Positions 9,503-24,176 of a DNA stretch of 64,000 bases are shown in pieces. Origin of the DNA: Streptomyces xiamenensis. Its GTDB lineage: Bacteria; Actinomycetota; Actinomycetes; Streptomycetales; Streptomycetaceae. The translations under genes and the position numbers were made by a program. The notes under the pieces were generated by a model, which had not been told where the DNA came from, made no database searches, and saw only the letters and a list, made by a program, of their open reading frames with translations. Position 1 is the stretch's first letter; every line of letters begins with the position of its first letter. Location of the stretch: NCBI RefSeq assembly GCF_000993785.3, contig NZ_CP009922.3, positions 372,001 through 436,000 of the forward strand. The letters run 5' to 3'.

Positions 9503-10717
9503 TCAGGCCGTGCTCAAACGCCCTGCCACGATGTCCCAGATGCGGTCCGCCAGAGTCTCTTTGGGGCCGTGCGGCACCGGGGTCTCCGGGCCGCCGGACT
9601 CCAGGATCACCGCCTCGTTCTCCTCGGTGCCGAAGGCGCGCCCGCCGCCCACCTGGTTGACGACCAGCAGGTCGCAGCCCTTGCGGGCGAGCTTGGCCCG
9701 GCCGTTGGCCAGGACATCGTCCGTCTCGGCGGCGAACCCCACCACGATCTGGGCCGGCGCGGGGCGGTGGGCGGACAGCTCCGCCAGGATGTCGGGGTTG
9801 CGCACCAGGGCGATCGGCTCCGGCTCCACCCCGTCCCGCTTCTTGATCTTGCTGTCCACCTCGCGCGAAGGCCGGAAGTCGGCGACCGCCGCCGCCATCA
9901 CCACCGCGTCGGCGTTTGCGGCGGCCTTCAGGACGGCCTCGCGCAGCTCGCGCGCCGTGCCCACGGGGACGACCTCGGCCCCGGCCGGGTCCGGCAGCGC
10001 CGCGTTCGCCGCCACCAGCGTCACCCGGGCGCCCCGGGCCACCGCGGTGCGGGCCAGCGCGTAGCCCTGCTTGCCCGAGGAACGGTTCCCCAGGTAGCGC
10101 ACCGGGTCCAGCGGTTCGCGGGTGCCGCCGGCCGAGATCACCACATGCCGTCCGGCCAGATCGGGGACGGCCCCCGCGGTGCCGCGCGCCAGCACCCGGC
10201 GGCAGACCTCGAAGATCTCCGCGGGGTCCGGCAGCCGGCCCTTGCCGGTGTCGGCGCCGGTCAGCCGCCCGCTGGCGGGCTCGATGACCACGGCGCCGCG
10301 TCGGCGCAGCGTGGCGACGTTCTCCTGGGTGGCGGGGTGCTCCCACATCTCGGTGTGCATCGCGGGCGCGAAGATCACCGGGGCCCGTACGGTCAGCAGC
10401 GTGTTGGTGAGCAGATCGTCCGCCCGCCCGTGCGCCGCCTTGGCCAGCAGATCGGCGGTGGCCGGGGCGATCACCAGCAGATCGGCCTGCTGACCGATCC
10501 GCACGTGCGGCACCTCGTGGACGCTCTCGAAGACCTCCGTGTCCACCGGATGCCCGGACAGCGCCGCCCAGGTGGCCGCGCCGACGAAGCGCAGCGCGTT
10601 GGAGGTGGGCAGCACCCGGACATCGTGACCGGATTCGGTCAGCCGGCGCAGCAGCTCGCACGCCTTGTAGGCGGCGATCCCGCCGCTGACTCCCAGAACG
10701 ATCTTCGGCTTGTCCAT
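9503..10717 (-). CDS. coaBC: Bifunctional phosphopantothenoylcysteine decarboxylase / phosphopantothenate-cysteine ligase
   Basis: Two successive steps of coenzyme A synthesis in one protein of 404 residues. The N-terminal CoaC flavoprotein domain (about 1-185) starts with VLGVSGGIAAYKACELL; its substrate region reads FAPAMHTEMWEHP, with His where the Escherichia coli enzyme has the PAMN Asn. The C-terminal CoaB domain starts near residue 190 (VISAGGTREPLDPVRYLGN) and has the lysine-rich KIKKRDG segment. The usual CoaC cysteine just before DxGxGR is not evident (RLTGADTGKGRL). I believe these differences recur in actinobacteria. The gene lies downstream of rpoZ, from which a strong terminator separates it. 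Confidence 0.94.
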   Translation of the reverse strand: MDKPKIVLGVSGGIAAYKACELLRRLTESGHDVRVLPTSNALRFVGAATWAALSGHPVDTEVFESVHEVPHVRIGQQADLLVIAPATADLLAKAAHGRADDLLTNTLLTVRAPVIFAPAMHTEMWEHPATQENVATLRRRGAVVIEPASGRLTGADTGKGRLPDPAEIFEVCRRVLARGTAGAVPDLAGRHVVISAGGTREPLDPVRYLGNRSSGKQGYALARTAVARGARVTLVAANAALPDPAGAEVVPVGTARELREAVLKAAANADAVVMAAAVADFRPSREVDSKIKKRDGVEPEPIALVRNPDILAELSAHRPAPAQIVVGFAAETDDVLANGRAKLARKGCDLLVVNQVGGGRAFGTEENEAVILESGGPETPVPHGPKETLADRIWDIVAGRLSTA

Positions 10718-10740
10718 CGCTGCCCTTCTCCCGGCGCGAG

Positions 10741-10772
10741 CACGGGCCCGGCAGCGTGCTGCCGGGCCCGTG
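10741..10772 (-). terminator. Perfect 15-bp hairpin terminator after rpoZ
   Basis: CACGGGCCCGGCAGC and its exact complement flank a 2-nt centre, between the rpoZ stop and the coaBC start. It probably separates rpoZ transcription from coaBC. Confidence 0.7.
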
Positions 10773-10805
10773 GGCGGATCGATGCTGTGGTGCGCGTACG
10801 GCGAC

Positions 10806-11099
10806 TCAGCGGCTCTGGCGCGGGCTCGGGTCCGCCGGGCCGTCGATGGCCTCGGAGGTCAGCAGGCCGGCGTTGATCTCGCGGAGCGCGATCGACAGCG
10901 GCTTCTCGTGCACATGGGTGTCCACGAGCGGGCCGACGTACTCCAGCAGGCCCTCGCCGAGCTGGGAGTAGTACGCGTTGATCTGACGCGCGCGCTTGGC
11001 GGCGTAGATCACCAGGCTGTACTTCGAGTCGGTGGCCTCGAGCAGCTCATCGATCGGCGGGTTGATGATGCCCTCGGGCGTGGTGATGGAAGAGGACAC
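10806..11099 (-). CDS. rpoZ: DNA-directed RNA polymerase omega subunit
   Basis: Small subunit that helps RNA polymerase assembly by chaperoning beta-prime. The 97-residue product matches the actinobacterial omega sequence from the start ([20 protein letters not shown]) through [16 protein letters not shown] and the C-terminal [15 protein letters not shown]. The GTG start at 11099 has GGAAGG 6 nt upstream. It follows gmk by 53 nt; gmk-rpoZ is a widely conserved pair. Confidence 0.96.
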   Translation of the reverse strand: MSSSITTPEGIINPPIDELLEATDSKYSLVIYAAKRARQINAYYSQLGEGLLEYVGPLVDTHVHEKPLSIALREINAGLLTSEAIDGPADPSPRQSR

Positions 11100-11152
11100 G
11101 CTCTACCTTCCGCAGGGGGTCGGGGGCGGGGGAAACAAAGACTGCCCCCTGG

Positions 11153-11704
11153 TTAACACAGCAAGGCTAGCAGCTCACCCGCGACGTCCTCGACCGACGT
11201 ATTGACCAGGGTGACGTCGAACTCCGACTCGGCCGCCAGTTCCTTCCTGGCCTCGGTCAGCCGGCGCTCGATGACATCGGGCGGTTCGGTGCCCCGGCCG
11301 GTCAGCCGGCGCACCAGTTCCTCCCAGCTGGGCGGCGCGAGAAAGACCAGCCGCGCCTCGGGCATCGAGGAGCGCACCAGCCGGGCGCCCTGGAGGTCGA
11401 TCTCCAGGAGGACGGGCTCCCCCGCCTCCAGCCGGTCCAGGACGGCACGGCGCGGAGTGCCGTAGCGGTTGCCGGCGAACTCGGCCCACTCCAGGAGCTC
11501 TCCGTTGGCGACGAGTTTGTCGAACTCCTCGTCCTCCACGAAGAAGTAGTGCACACCGTGGCGCTCCCCGGGGCGGGGGCGACGGGTGGTGGCCGAGACG
11601 GACAGCCACACCTCCGGATGAGCTTTGCGCATATGGGCGACGACCGTGCTCTTGCCGACCCCTGAGGGGCCGGAGAGCACGGTCAGCCGCGGACGATCGT
11701 TCAT
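11153..11704 (-). CDS. gmk: Guanylate kinase
   Basis: Phosphorylates GMP to GDP with ATP, an essential purine salvage and GTP-supply step. The 183-residue product shows the P-loop [16 protein letters not shown] (residues 9-24), the GMP-binding segment [19 protein letters not shown], and the lid-adjacent [13 protein letters not shown]. Full length. It lies between mihF and rpoZ on the same strand, the typical mihF-gmk-rpoZ order of actinomycetes. Confidence 0.96.
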   Translation of the reverse strand: MNDRPRLTVLSGPSGVGKSTVVAHMRKAHPEVWLSVSATTRRPRPGERHGVHYFFVEDEEFDKLVANGELLEWAEFAGNRYGTPRRAVLDRLEAGEPVLLEIDLQGARLVRSSMPEARLVFLAPPSWEELVRRLTGRGTEPPDVIERRLTEARKELAAESEFDVTLVNTSVEDVAGELLALLC

Positions 11705-11742
11705 GTGCCGATTATCCCGTCTCCATGCGGAGCGGGAAAATC

Positions 11743-12066
11743 TCAGGCTGCCTTGTCGCCGAACTCACGCTCCAGCGAGGCGATCTGGTTGGAGCCGAGA
11801 CCGCGGACCCGGCGGCTCTCGGAGATGCCAAGACGCTCCATGATCTGCCGGGCGCGGACCTTGCCGACGCCGGGCAGCGACTCCAGCAGCGCGCTGACCT
11901 TCATCTTTCCGATGACATCATTCTTCTGTCCCTGCTGGATGACCTCGTGCAGGGAGGCGCCGGAGTGCTTGAGCCGATTCTTGACCTCGGCGCGCTCCCG
12001 GCGAGCCGCGGCGGCCTTCTTAAGCGCGGCTGCGCGCTGTTCAGGGGTTAGGGGCGGAAGAGCCAC
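11743..12066 (-). CDS. mihF: Actinobacterial integration host factor (mIHF/sIHF)
   Basis: Nucleoid-associated DNA-binding protein, unrelated to the IHF of proteobacteria; in Streptomyces it influences chromosome compaction, development and antibiotic production. The 107-residue product is all helical: an N-terminal basic helix ([18 protein letters not shown]) and an H2TH-like domain with [18 protein letters not shown] and [16 protein letters not shown]. The GTG at 12066 is used because AGGTGA lies 7 nt upstream and known homologues begin ALPPLTPEQ; an in-frame ATG at 12111 gives 15 unsupported residues. The 212 nt before it probably hold its own promoter, separate from the pyr operon upstream. 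Confidence 0.95.
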   Translation of the reverse strand: MALPPLTPEQRAAALKKAAAARRERAEVKNRLKHSGASLHEVIQQGQKNDVIGKMKVSALLESLPGVGKVRARQIMERLGISESRRVRGLGSNQIASLEREFGDKAA

Positions 12067-12209
12067 GCCTACGTCACCTCGGGTGTCGAATCTGTTGGAT
12101 ACGGACAGCACGCGGCCATCTGGCCCCGCACCGGCGGGCAGTCGGCTGGGTGCCTGGCTGCTCCGCTCTCGTCGGAGACTAGCGGCCGATCCGGCTCGAG
12201 TCAGCGAGA

Positions 12210-12238
12210 ATCGTCAAAAAGTCCAGGTCAGCGTTCAA
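12210..12238 (-). promoter_or_regulatory. Possible mihF promoter
   Basis: On the minus strand, TTGAAC and GACGAT are spaced by 17 nt in the AT-richer part of the pyrF-mihF gap, about 145 nt before the mihF start. The -35 is good and the -10 only partial, so this is tentative. Confidence 0.3.
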
Positions 12239-12278
12239 TCAGTACGAACTTTTCGGACATTTCTCTACGGCAGAGGGC

Positions 12279-13120
12279 TCAACGGTGGTCAGGGACCACT
12301 GCGGACAGCGCCCGGACCTCCTCCTCCGCGGCCGTGCGCAGCCCTTCGACCGAGGGCCCGCGACGCAGCACGGACCGGCTGACACTGGGCACCACATGAC
12401 CACTCTGGGCCCCGAACAGCCTGGGCAGATCGGCTGCGGTGGCGCCCTGCGCGCCGATTCCGGGAGCCAGCAGCGGGCCGTTGACCGCCAGGTCCACCCC
12501 CGCCGTGCCCAGGGTGGCACCGATCACCGCGCCGACCGAGCCCAGCGGGTCGGCGCCCGCGTTCTCCCGCGCGATGGCGTCCAGCATCAGTTGGGCCAGC
12601 GGACGGCCGTCGGCGGCGGTGGCCCGCTGCACCTGGGCGCCCTCCGGGTTGGAGGTGAGGCCCAGGACGAAGATCCCGCCCCCGTTGGCCCGCGCCAGGT
12701 CCAGCGCGGGCCGCAGCGACTCGAAGCCGAGGTAGGGGGAGACGGTGATCGCGTCCGAGAACAGCGGGGCACCGGGCTCCAGATAGGCGGAGGCGTAGGC
12801 GGCCATGGTGGAGCCGATGTCCCCGCGCTTGACGTCGGTGAGCACCAGCGCCCCGGCGTCACGGCTGTCGGCGATGGCCCGTTCCAGGACGGCCACGCCC
12901 CGCGAGCCGAAGCGCTCGAAGAACGCGGACTGCGGCTTGAGGACGGCGACGCGGTCGGCGAGTGCCTCCACCACGGTGCGGGTGAAGCGTTCGAGGCCCG
13001 CGATGTCGTCGCCGAGCCCCCAGTCGGCGAGCAGTTGTGCGTGCGGGTCGATCCCCACGCACAACGGCCCGCGCTCGTCCATGGCCCGGCGCAGCCGGGC
13101 GCCGAACGGCTCCGGTGCGC

Positions 13121-13124
<4 letters not shown>
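12279..13124 (-). CDS. pyrF: Orotidine 5'-phosphate decarboxylase
   Basis: Last step of de novo UMP synthesis: decarboxylates OMP. The 281-residue product belongs to the longer actinobacterial type. The catalytic signature [17 protein letters not shown] carries the essential Asp-Lys pair, near residues 96-112; the N-terminal [20 protein letters not shown] provides the first barrel strand. Its ATG overlaps the pyrD stop by 4 nt (ATGA), so translation is probably coupled. It is the last gene of the pyr operon; 212 nt then separate it from mihF. Confidence 0.95.
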
Positions 13125-14305
<1,181 letters not shown>

Positions 14306-14306
14306 G

Positions 14307-17631
<3,325 letters not shown>

Positions 17632-17639
<8 letters not shown>

Positions 17640-18768
17640 GCTGGTCCTCCATCAGGGAGACGAAGCGGTCGAACAGGTAGGCGGCGTCGTGCGGGCCGGC
17701 TGCCGCTTCGGGGTGGTACTGGACGCTGAAGGCCGGCCGGTCGAGCAGTCGCAGCCCTTCGACGACGTTGTCGTTGAGGCAGACGTGGGAGACCTCGGCG
17801 CGGCCGAAGGGGGTGTCGGAGACGGTGTCGAGCGGGGCGTCGACGGCGAACCCGTGGTTGTGGGCGGTGACCTCGACCTTGCCGGTGGCACGGTCCTTGA
17901 CCGGCTGGTTGATGCCCCGGTGGCCGTACTTGAGCTTGTAGGTGCCGAAGCCCAGGGCGCGGCCCAGGATCTGGTTGCCGAAGCAGATGCCGAACAGCGG
18001 GGTGCCGCGTTCCAGGACGCCGCGCATGAGGGCCACGGCGTGGTCGGCGGTGGCCGGGTCGCCGGGTCCGTTGGAGAAGAAGACGCCGTCCGGTGCGGTG
18101 GCGTAGATCTCCTCGACGGTGGCGGTGGCCGGCAGCACGTGCACCTCGATGCCGCGCTCGGCCATCCGGTGGGGGGTCATGCCCTTGATGCCGAGGTCCA
18201 CGGCGGCCACGGTGAAGCGGCGCGCGCCCTGGGCCGGCACGGTGTACGGCTCGGTGGTGGCGACCTCGGCGGCCAGGTCGGCGCCGCTCATCTGGGGGGC
18301 GGCCTGGACCCGGGTGAGGAGTTCGTCCTCGGCGGCGAGCGCGTCGCCGGAGAAGATGCCGACCCGCATGGCGCCGCGTTCCCGCAGGTGGCGGGTGAGG
18401 GCGCGGGTGTCGATGCCGCTGATGCCCACCACGCCCTGGGCGGTGAGTTCGTCGTCCAGGGTGCGGGCGGAGCGCCAGTTGGAGGGGATCCGGGCGGGGT
18501 CGCGGACGACGTAGCCGGCGACCCAGATCCGGCCCGATTCGGGGTCCTCGTCGTTGACGCCGGTGTTGCCGATGTGCGGGGCGGTCATGACGACAACCTG
18601 GCGGTGGTACGAGGGGTCGGTGAGGGTCTCCTGGTAGCCGGTCATGCCGGTGGAGAAGACGGCCTCGCCGAGGGTCTGGCCAACCGCCCCGTAGCTGCGG
18701 CCGCGGAAGGTGCGGCCGTCCTCCAGAACGAGTACGGCGGGGTGGGTGCGGGTGGTGGCGGTGGTCAT
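17632..18768 (-). CDS. carA: Carbamoyl-phosphate synthase, small (glutaminase) subunit
   Basis: Hydrolyses glutamine to supply ammonia to CarB. The 378-residue product has the N-terminal CPSase small-chain domain ([37 protein letters not shown]) and a class I glutamine amidotransferase domain with FFSNGPGDP, the nucleophile loop [17 protein letters not shown], and the His/Glu segment [12 protein letters not shown]. The ATG at 18768 overlaps the stop of the upstream membrane-protein gene (ATGA) and matches homologue starts. Its tail overlaps carB. Confidence 0.96.
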
Positions 18769-19370
18769 GCGGCACCTTCTTCGGGGGTGTGCGGGGCGGC
18801 GGCCGTGGTGGCGGCGGGGCCCAGGGCCTGGATCCAGGCGGCGTGCTCCTCGGCGCGGTCGGACCGGAAGCCGGAGTCCAGCAGGCGGTCGCCGTGCTCC
18901 CAGGTGATCACCAGCAGTCCGCCCTCGGTGAGGACCTTGCCGGCGATGCCCTTGTCGAGCCGGGCCTCGCGGACGCGCTCGGCCGGGATCAGGAAATCGG
19001 GGGCTCCGGGGCGCACCACGGCGATGCCCTCGTCGGTGAGGGTCAGCTCGGCGCGGCTGCGGGCGCCCAGGCCGTGCGCGACGATGCGGTCCAGCCACTG
19101 TCCGGCGGTGGTGGAGCCGTGGTAGCGGCCGGCCATCCGCAGCCGGGGCTCGCCGGGGGCGGTGGGCAGCGCGGGCAGCTCGGGCAGGTCGCCCTGGAGG
19201 CTGCCGCGCCACTTCCAGCCCTCGCGCATCAGCCAGTAGACGAGGGCGACGAGCAGCAGCAGGCCCACGACCCAGCCGATGCGCGCGGCCCAGTCGGTGA
19301 CCTCGGCCGACTTGCGTTCGACGCCGTCGTCGGCGAGTGCGATCAGGTGCGCCGTGAAGTTGTGACTCAT
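18765..19370 (-). CDS. Membrane protein with PH-like domain, embedded in the pyr operon
   Basis: Function unknown. The 201-residue product has one transmembrane segment near residues 30-47 ([18 protein letters not shown]), a short basic linker (REGWKWRG), and a cytoplasmic domain (about 75-185) resembling bacterial PH-like domains: [35 protein letters not shown] and [17 protein letters not shown]. Its start overlaps the pyrC stop and its stop overlaps the carA start, each by 4 nt, so it is locked translationally into the pyrimidine operon. I recall a gene at this place in other actinomycetes. A membrane scaffold for pyrimidine enzymes is conceivable but not shown. Confidence 0.85.
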   Translation of the reverse strand: MSHNFTAHLIALADDGVERKSAEVTDWAARIGWVVGLLLLVALVYWLMREGWKWRGSLQGDLPELPALPTAPGEPRLRMAGRYHGSTTAGQWLDRIVAHGLGARSRAELTLTDEGIAVVRPGAPDFLIPAERVREARLDKGIAGKVLTEGGLLVITWEHGDRLLDSGFRSDRAEEHAAWIQALGPAATTAAAPHTPEEGAA

Positions 19371-20671
19371 GTGAGATTCCCGTCCGTGACCGTTGCCCGG
19401 CCCCGCAGGAAGGTGTGCGTCACCCGGCCCGGCAGCTCACGCCCCCGGTAGGGGGTGTTCCGGCTGCGGGAGACGAATCCCGCGGGGTCCACCACCGAAC
19501 GGTATGCCGGGTCGAGCAGGGTCAGGTTGGCGGGCTCCCCCACAGCGAGCGGGCGGCCGTGTCCGGCGAGGCGGCCGATGGCGGCGGGCGCGTACGACAT
19601 CCGGTCGGCGACCTTGGCCCAGTCCATGAGTCCGGTGTCGACCATGGTCTGCTGGACCACGGAGAGCGCCGTCTCCAGGCCGATCATCCCCATGGCGGCG
19701 GCACCCCACTCGCAGTCCTTGTCCTCGTGGGGGTGCGGGGCGTGATCGGTGGCCACAATGTCGATGGTGCCGTCCGCGAGTGCCTCGCGCAGCGCCAGCA
19801 CGTCGGTCTCGGTGCGCAGCGGCGGGTTGACCTTGTAGACCGGGTCGTAGGAGCGCACCAGCTCGTCGGTGAGCAGCAGGTGGTGCGGGGTGACCTCGGC
19901 GGTGACGCGCCAGCCCTTGGACTTGGCCCAGCGCACCAGCTCCACGGAGCCGGCGGTGGACAGGTGGCAGATGTGCAGCCGGGAGCCGACGTGGGCGGCG
20001 AGCAGGATGTCGCGGGCGATGATCGATTCCTCGGCGACGGCCGGCCAGCCGGTCAGTCCCAGTTCGGCGGAGACGGTGCCCTCGTTCATCTGGGCGCCCT
20101 CGGTGAGCCGGGGTTCCTGGGCGTGCTGGGCGATCACGCCGTCGAACGCCTTCACGTACTCCAGGGCACGGCGCATGATCACGGCGTCGTCCACGCACTT
20201 GCCGTCGTCGGAGAAGACGGTGACGCCGGCCGCGCTGTCGTGCATGGCGCCCAGCTCGGCGAGCTGCTTGCCGCCCAGGCCGACGGTGACGGCCCCGATG
20301 GGCTGGACGTCGCAGTAGCCGGACTCGCGGCCCAGGCGCCACACCTGCTCCACGACGCCGGCGGTGTCGGCGACGGGGAAGGTGTTGGCCATGGCGTGCA
20401 CGGCGGTGTAGCCGCCGGCGGCGGCGGCCCGGGTGCCGGTGAGGACGGTCTCGGAGTCCTCACGGCCGGGCTCGCGCAGGTGGGTGTGGAGATCGACGAG
20501 GCCGGGCAGCGCGATGCTGCCGTCCGCGTCGATCACGGTGGCGCCCGCGGCGGGGACGCCGGTGCCGATCTCGGCGATGACGCCGTTGTCGATCAGCAGG
20601 TCCTGCGGCCGTCCGCCGAGGATCCTGGCGCCCTTGATCAGGGTGCGCCGGTGGGTTGTGGTCTCACTCAT
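19367..20671 (-). CDS. pyrC: Dihydroorotase
   Basis: Cyclises carbamoyl aspartate to dihydroorotate. The 434-residue product is a class I (PyrC/AllB-type) amidohydrolase: the zinc-binding motif is [15 protein letters not shown] near residue 56, later ligands lie in IAQHAQEP and [11 protein letters not shown], and the catalytic Asp is in [16 protein letters not shown]. The ATG at 20671 is chosen because it gives the normal start, with 8 nt overlap of pyrB (ATGAGTGA). Unlike many bacteria there is no separate inactive dihydroorotase beside pyrB here. Confidence 0.96.
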   Translation of the reverse strand: MSETTTHRRTLIKGARILGGRPQDLLIDNGVIAEIGTGVPAAGATVIDADGSIALPGLVDLHTHLREPGREDSETVLTGTRAAAAGGYTAVHAMANTFPVADTAGVVEQVWRLGRESGYCDVQPIGAVTVGLGGKQLAELGAMHDSAAGVTVFSDDGKCVDDAVIMRRALEYVKAFDGVIAQHAQEPRLTEGAQMNEGTVSAELGLTGWPAVAEESIIARDILLAAHVGSRLHICHLSTAGSVELVRWAKSKGWRVTAEVTPHHLLLTDELVRSYDPVYKVNPPLRTETDVLALREALADGTIDIVATDHAPHPHEDKDCEWGAAAMGMIGLETALSVVQQTMVDTGLMDWAKVADRMSYAPAAIGRLAGHGRPLAVGEPANLTLLDPAYRSVVDPAGFVSRSRNTPYRGRELPGRVTHTFLRGRATVTDGNLT

Positions 20672-21635
20672 GGGTTTCCTTGGTGGCGGCGGGCTCGGCA
20701 CCGCCGAGCAGCAGGTACAGGACGGCCATGCGGATGCTGACGCCGTTGGTGACCTGCTCGACGGCGGTGCAGCGGGGGGAGTCGGCGACCTCGGCGGTGA
20801 TCTCCATGCCCCGGTTCATCGGGCCGGGGTGCATGACGATGGCGTGGCCCGGCATCCGGGACATGCGGTCGCCGTCCAGGCCGTAGCGGCGGGCGTACTC
20901 GCGCTCGGTCGGGAAGTAGGCGGCGTTCATCCGTTCGCGCTGGACGCGCAGCATCATGACGGCGTCGGACTTGGGCAGGACCGCGTCCAGGTCGTAGGAG
21001 ACGGCGCAGGGCCAGTGTTCGACGCCGATGGGCACCAGGGTGGGCGGGGCGACGACGGTCACCTCGGCGCCGAGCGTGTGCAGCAGCTGGACGTTGGAGC
21101 GGGCCACCCGGGAGTGCAGGATGTCGCCGACGACGGTGACCCGGCGGCCGGCGAGGTCGGTGCCCAGGCCCTGCCCGTCGGCGGCCAGCCGGCGCCGGAT
21201 GGTGAAGGCGTCCAGCAGCGCCTGGGTGGGGTGTTCGTGGGTGCCGTCGCCCGCGTTGACCACCGAGCCGCCGATCCAGCCCGAGGTGGCGAGCCGGTGC
21301 GGGGCGCCGGAGTCGTGGTGCCGGATGACGACGGCGTCGGCGCCCATCGCCTGGAGGGTGAGGGCGGTGTCCTTGAGGGATTCGCCCTTGGAGACCGAGG
21401 AGCCCTTGGCCGAGAAGTTGATCACATCGGCGGAGAGCCGCTTGGCGGCCGCTTCGAAGGAGATCCGGGTCCGGGTGGAGTCCTCGAAGAAGAGGTTGAC
21501 GACCGTGCGGCCGCGCAGGGTGGGCAGTTTCTTGATCGGCCGGTCGGCGATCCTGGCCATTTCCTCGGCGGTGTCGAGGACGAGGACGGCGTCGTCACGG
21601 CTGAGGTCGGTGGCCGAGATGAGATGGCGCTTCAT
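20664..21635 (-). CDS. pyrB: Aspartate carbamoyltransferase, catalytic chain
   Basis: Condenses carbamoyl phosphate and aspartate, the committed pyrimidine step. The 323-residue product carries the carbamoyl-phosphate motif [19 protein letters not shown] (near residue 50), the mobile loop [18 protein letters not shown] and the aspartate-site [11 protein letters not shown]. Two adjacent ATG codons (21638 and 21635) are possible; the second is chosen because GGGAAGG is then about 5 nt upstream. There is no pyrI regulatory chain. It lies 93 nt after pyrR; the G+C-rich spacer could fold but I see no clean terminator. Confidence 0.96.
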   Translation of the reverse strand: MKRHLISATDLSRDDAVLVLDTAEEMARIADRPIKKLPTLRGRTVVNLFFEDSTRTRISFEAAAKRLSADVINFSAKGSSVSKGESLKDTALTLQAMGADAVVIRHHDSGAPHRLATSGWIGGSVVNAGDGTHEHPTQALLDAFTIRRRLAADGQGLGTDLAGRRVTVVGDILHSRVARSNVQLLHTLGAEVTVVAPPTLVPIGVEHWPCAVSYDLDAVLPKSDAVMMLRVQRERMNAAYFPTEREYARRYGLDGDRMSRMPGHAIVMHPGPMNRGMEITAEVADSPRCTAVEQVTNGVSIRMAVLYLLLGGAEPAATKETHE

Positions 21636-21728
21636 CATTGCCTTCCCAGAGGTGAAGGGGAGCTGAGGGCGTGCGGGCAGGCGCGGGCACGGCCGGGCCG
21701 GGTGGGGGGCCGGGCCGTACGGGACGCG

Positions 21729-22341
<613 letters not shown>

Positions 22342-22433
22342 CTTAAAGGACGTCTGGTGTTCGAATGAACCATAGCAGGGCACTCGATACGCTCCGCATC
22401 GCCCCAGGTCAGAGAGGAGGAAGCCGGTCCGGC

Positions 22434-22462
22434 TTGACGAGAGATATCACGCTGCGTAACCT
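22434..22462 (+). promoter_or_regulatory. bldD promoter
   Basis: TTGACG (-35) and TAACCT (-10) are separated by exactly 17 nt, a good housekeeping-sigma promoter. The expected start is near 22469, giving a leader of about 30 nt before the bldD ATG. Confidence 0.75.
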
Positions 22463-22474
22463 CACACTGAGTAA
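22462..22474 (+). promoter_or_regulatory. BldD operator (autoregulatory box)
   Basis: TCACACTGAGTAA fits the BldD consensus TNACNC(A/T)GNGTNA at every fixed position. It overlaps the last base of the -10 and the predicted start site, so bound BldD would block its own promoter. Autoregulation by BldD at its own promoter is established in Streptomyces. Confidence 0.85.
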
Positions 22475-22498
22475 CAAAACCGCCGTCCGGGGAGACAC

Positions 22499-22999
22499 AT
22501 GTCCAGCGAATACGCCAAACAGCTCGGAGCCAAGCTCCGCGCCATCCGTACCCAGCAGGGTCTGTCGCTCCATGGGGTCGAGGAGAAGTCCCAGGGCCGC
22601 TGGAAGGCGGTCGTGGTCGGCTCGTACGAGCGCGGTGACCGCGCGGTGACCGTGCAGCGCCTCGCGGAGCTGGCGGACTTCTACGGCGTGCCGGTCCAGG
22701 AACTGCTGCCCGGCACCACGCCCGGCGGGGCCGCCGAGCCGCCGCCGAAGCTGGTCCTCGACCTGGAGCGGCTCGCCACGCTGCCCAGCGAGAAGGCCGG
22801 TCCGCTGCAGCGCTACACCGCCACCATCCAGAGCCAGCGCGGTGACTACAACGGCAAGGTGCTCTCGATCCGCCAGGACGACCTGCGCACCCTCGCGGTG
22901 ATCTACGACCAGTCCCCCTCGGTGCTGACCGAACAGCTGATCAGCTGGGGTGTGCTGGGCGCCGACGCCCGCCGTGCGGTGCAGGCCGAGGAGAGCTGA
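22499..22999 (+). CDS. bldD: BldD, master repressor of development, c-di-GMP-responsive
   Basis: Represses sporulation genes during vegetative growth; dimerises through tetrameric c-di-GMP. The 166-residue product has an Xre-type HTH domain (residues 5-70; LGAKLRAIRTQQGLSLHGVE, GSYERGDRAVTVQRLAELAD) and a C-terminal c-di-GMP domain (about 84-166). The two ligand motifs are intact and at the published positions: R114-G-D116 and R125-Q-D-D128. The gene is divergent from pyrR and convergent with nusB. The ATG has a GGGGAGA-type site just upstream. Confidence 0.97.
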   Translation: MSSEYAKQLGAKLRAIRTQQGLSLHGVEEKSQGRWKAVVVGSYERGDRAVTVQRLAELADFYGVPVQELLPGTTPGGAAEPPPKLVLDLERLATLPSEKAGPLQRYTATIQSQRGDYNGKVLSIRQDDLRTLAVIYDQSPSVLTEQLISWGVLGADARRAVQAEES

Positions 23000-23059
23000 C
23001 CCGGGGCGTACGCAACGCGCGTCGCATCGGCAGTGCGCCGCCCGGAGCGGCGTACGGCA

Positions 23060-23103
23060 CAGGGGCGGGCGGCCGGCCACACATGGCCCGCCGCCCGCCC
23101 CTG
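23060..23103. terminator. Bidirectional terminator between bldD and nusB
   Basis: A 20-bp inverted repeat with a single mismatch around a 4-nt loop (CACA) lies between the convergent stops of bldD and nusB. It can serve either strand. Confidence 0.75.
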
Positions 23104-23113
23104 CCGTGGCGCC

Positions 23114-23539
23114 TCAGCGCCGCAAAGAGGGCTTCAGCTCCTTGAGCCGTCCCAGCAGGCCGTTCACGAAGGCCGGCGAATCATCGGTGGAGAACTCCCG
23201 GGCCAGCTGCACGGCCTCGTCGAGCACCACAGGATCGGGCACATCGTCCCGCCAGATGAGCTCGAAGGCGCTCAGCCGCAGAATGTTGCGGTCCACGGCC
23301 GGCATCCGGTCCAGCGGCCAGCCGATCGTGTACTGCGCCAGCAGTTCGTCGATCCGCTCCGCCCGCTCCGAAAACCCCTCCACCAGCTCCCTGGTGTACG
23401 GATTGACCTGCGGATTCGCCTGATCGCTCAGGGCCTTGCGCGTCCACTCGGCCAGGACATCGGTGGGGTCGGCAGCGCGCTGATCCGCCTCGAAAAGGAT
23501 CTGGAGCGCCCGCTGCCGTGCCTTGCTGCGCGCGGACAC
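23114..23539 (-). CDS. nusB: Transcription antitermination factor NusB
   Basis: Binds boxA RNA with S10 (NusE) in rRNA antitermination. The 141-residue all-helical product begins SARSKARQRALQILFEADQR and contains the conserved LDEAVQLAREFS and FVNGLLGRL segments. The GTG start lies 1 nt after the efp stop, so the two are cotranscribed; efp-nusB is a common pair. It is the last gene of the long minus-strand run starting near 35.9 kb. Confidence 0.96.
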   Translation of the reverse strand: MSARSKARQRALQILFEADQRAADPTDVLAEWTRKALSDQANPQVNPYTRELVEGFSERAERIDELLAQYTIGWPLDRMPAVDRNILRLSAFELIWRDDVPDPVVLDEAVQLAREFSTDDSPAFVNGLLGRLKELKPSLRR

Positions 23540-23540
23540 G

Positions 23541-24107
23541 TCAGCTGTTCACCCGGCCGAGGTATTCACCGGAGCGGGTGTCGACCTTGATCTTCTCGCC
23601 CGTGGTGATGAACAGCGGGACGCCGATCTCGTAGCCGGTCTCCAGCTTGGCGGGCTTGGTGCCGCCGGTGGAGCGATCGCCCTGGACACCGGGCTCGGTG
23701 TACTCGATGGTCAGCTCGACCGAGGCCGGCAGCTCCACGAACAGCGGAGTGCCCTCGTAGATGGCCACGGTGGCCTCGAAGCCCTCCAGCAGGAAGTTGG
23801 CCGCCTCGCCCACCGTCTTGGGGTCGATCGGCAGCTGCTCGAAGGTCTCGGTGTCCATGAAGACGAAGTCGGTGCCGTCCTTGTAGGAGAACTGCATCCC
23901 CCGACGGTCGACGGTGGCGGTCTCGACCTTGGTGCCGGCGTTGAAGGTCTTGTCGACGACCTTGCCGGAGAGCACGTTCTTCAGCTTGGTGCGCACAAAG
24001 GCGCCGCCCTTGCCGGGCTTGACGTGCTGGAACTCGACTACGGACCACAACTGTCCGCCGTCGAGCTTGAGCACGAGGCCGTTCTTGAGGTCGTTCGTGG
24101 TGGCCAC
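23541..24107 (-). CDS. efp: Elongation factor P
   Basis: Relieves ribosome stalling at polyproline stretches. The 188-residue product has three beta-barrel domains. The functional loop at the tip of domain I reads [10 protein letters not shown], with K33 at the place modified in other bacteria. No epmA- or ymfI-type modification gene is visible in this window, so the modification state cannot be judged. It follows the M24-fold gene by 69 nt and is followed at once by nusB. Confidence 0.97.
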   Translation of the reverse strand: MATTNDLKNGLVLKLDGGQLWSVVEFQHVKPGKGGAFVRTKLKNVLSGKVVDKTFNAGTKVETATVDRRGMQFSYKDGTDFVFMDTETFEQLPIDPKTVGEAANFLLEGFEATVAIYEGTPLFVELPASVELTIEYTEPGVQGDRSTGGTKPAKLETGYEIGVPLFITTGEKIKVDTRSGEYLGRVNS

Positions 24108-24176
24108 GGTCGCGGAATCTCCTACAGACTGCTGCTGGGGGGACCGGAGGAACCCCCGTGCGCCGGGCGAAGCCGG

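Noticed and set aside
21636..21728. Attenuator between pyrR and pyrB
   Set aside because: The G+C-rich spacer can fold, but the best arms are mismatched and there is no antiterminator partner or PyrR loop there.
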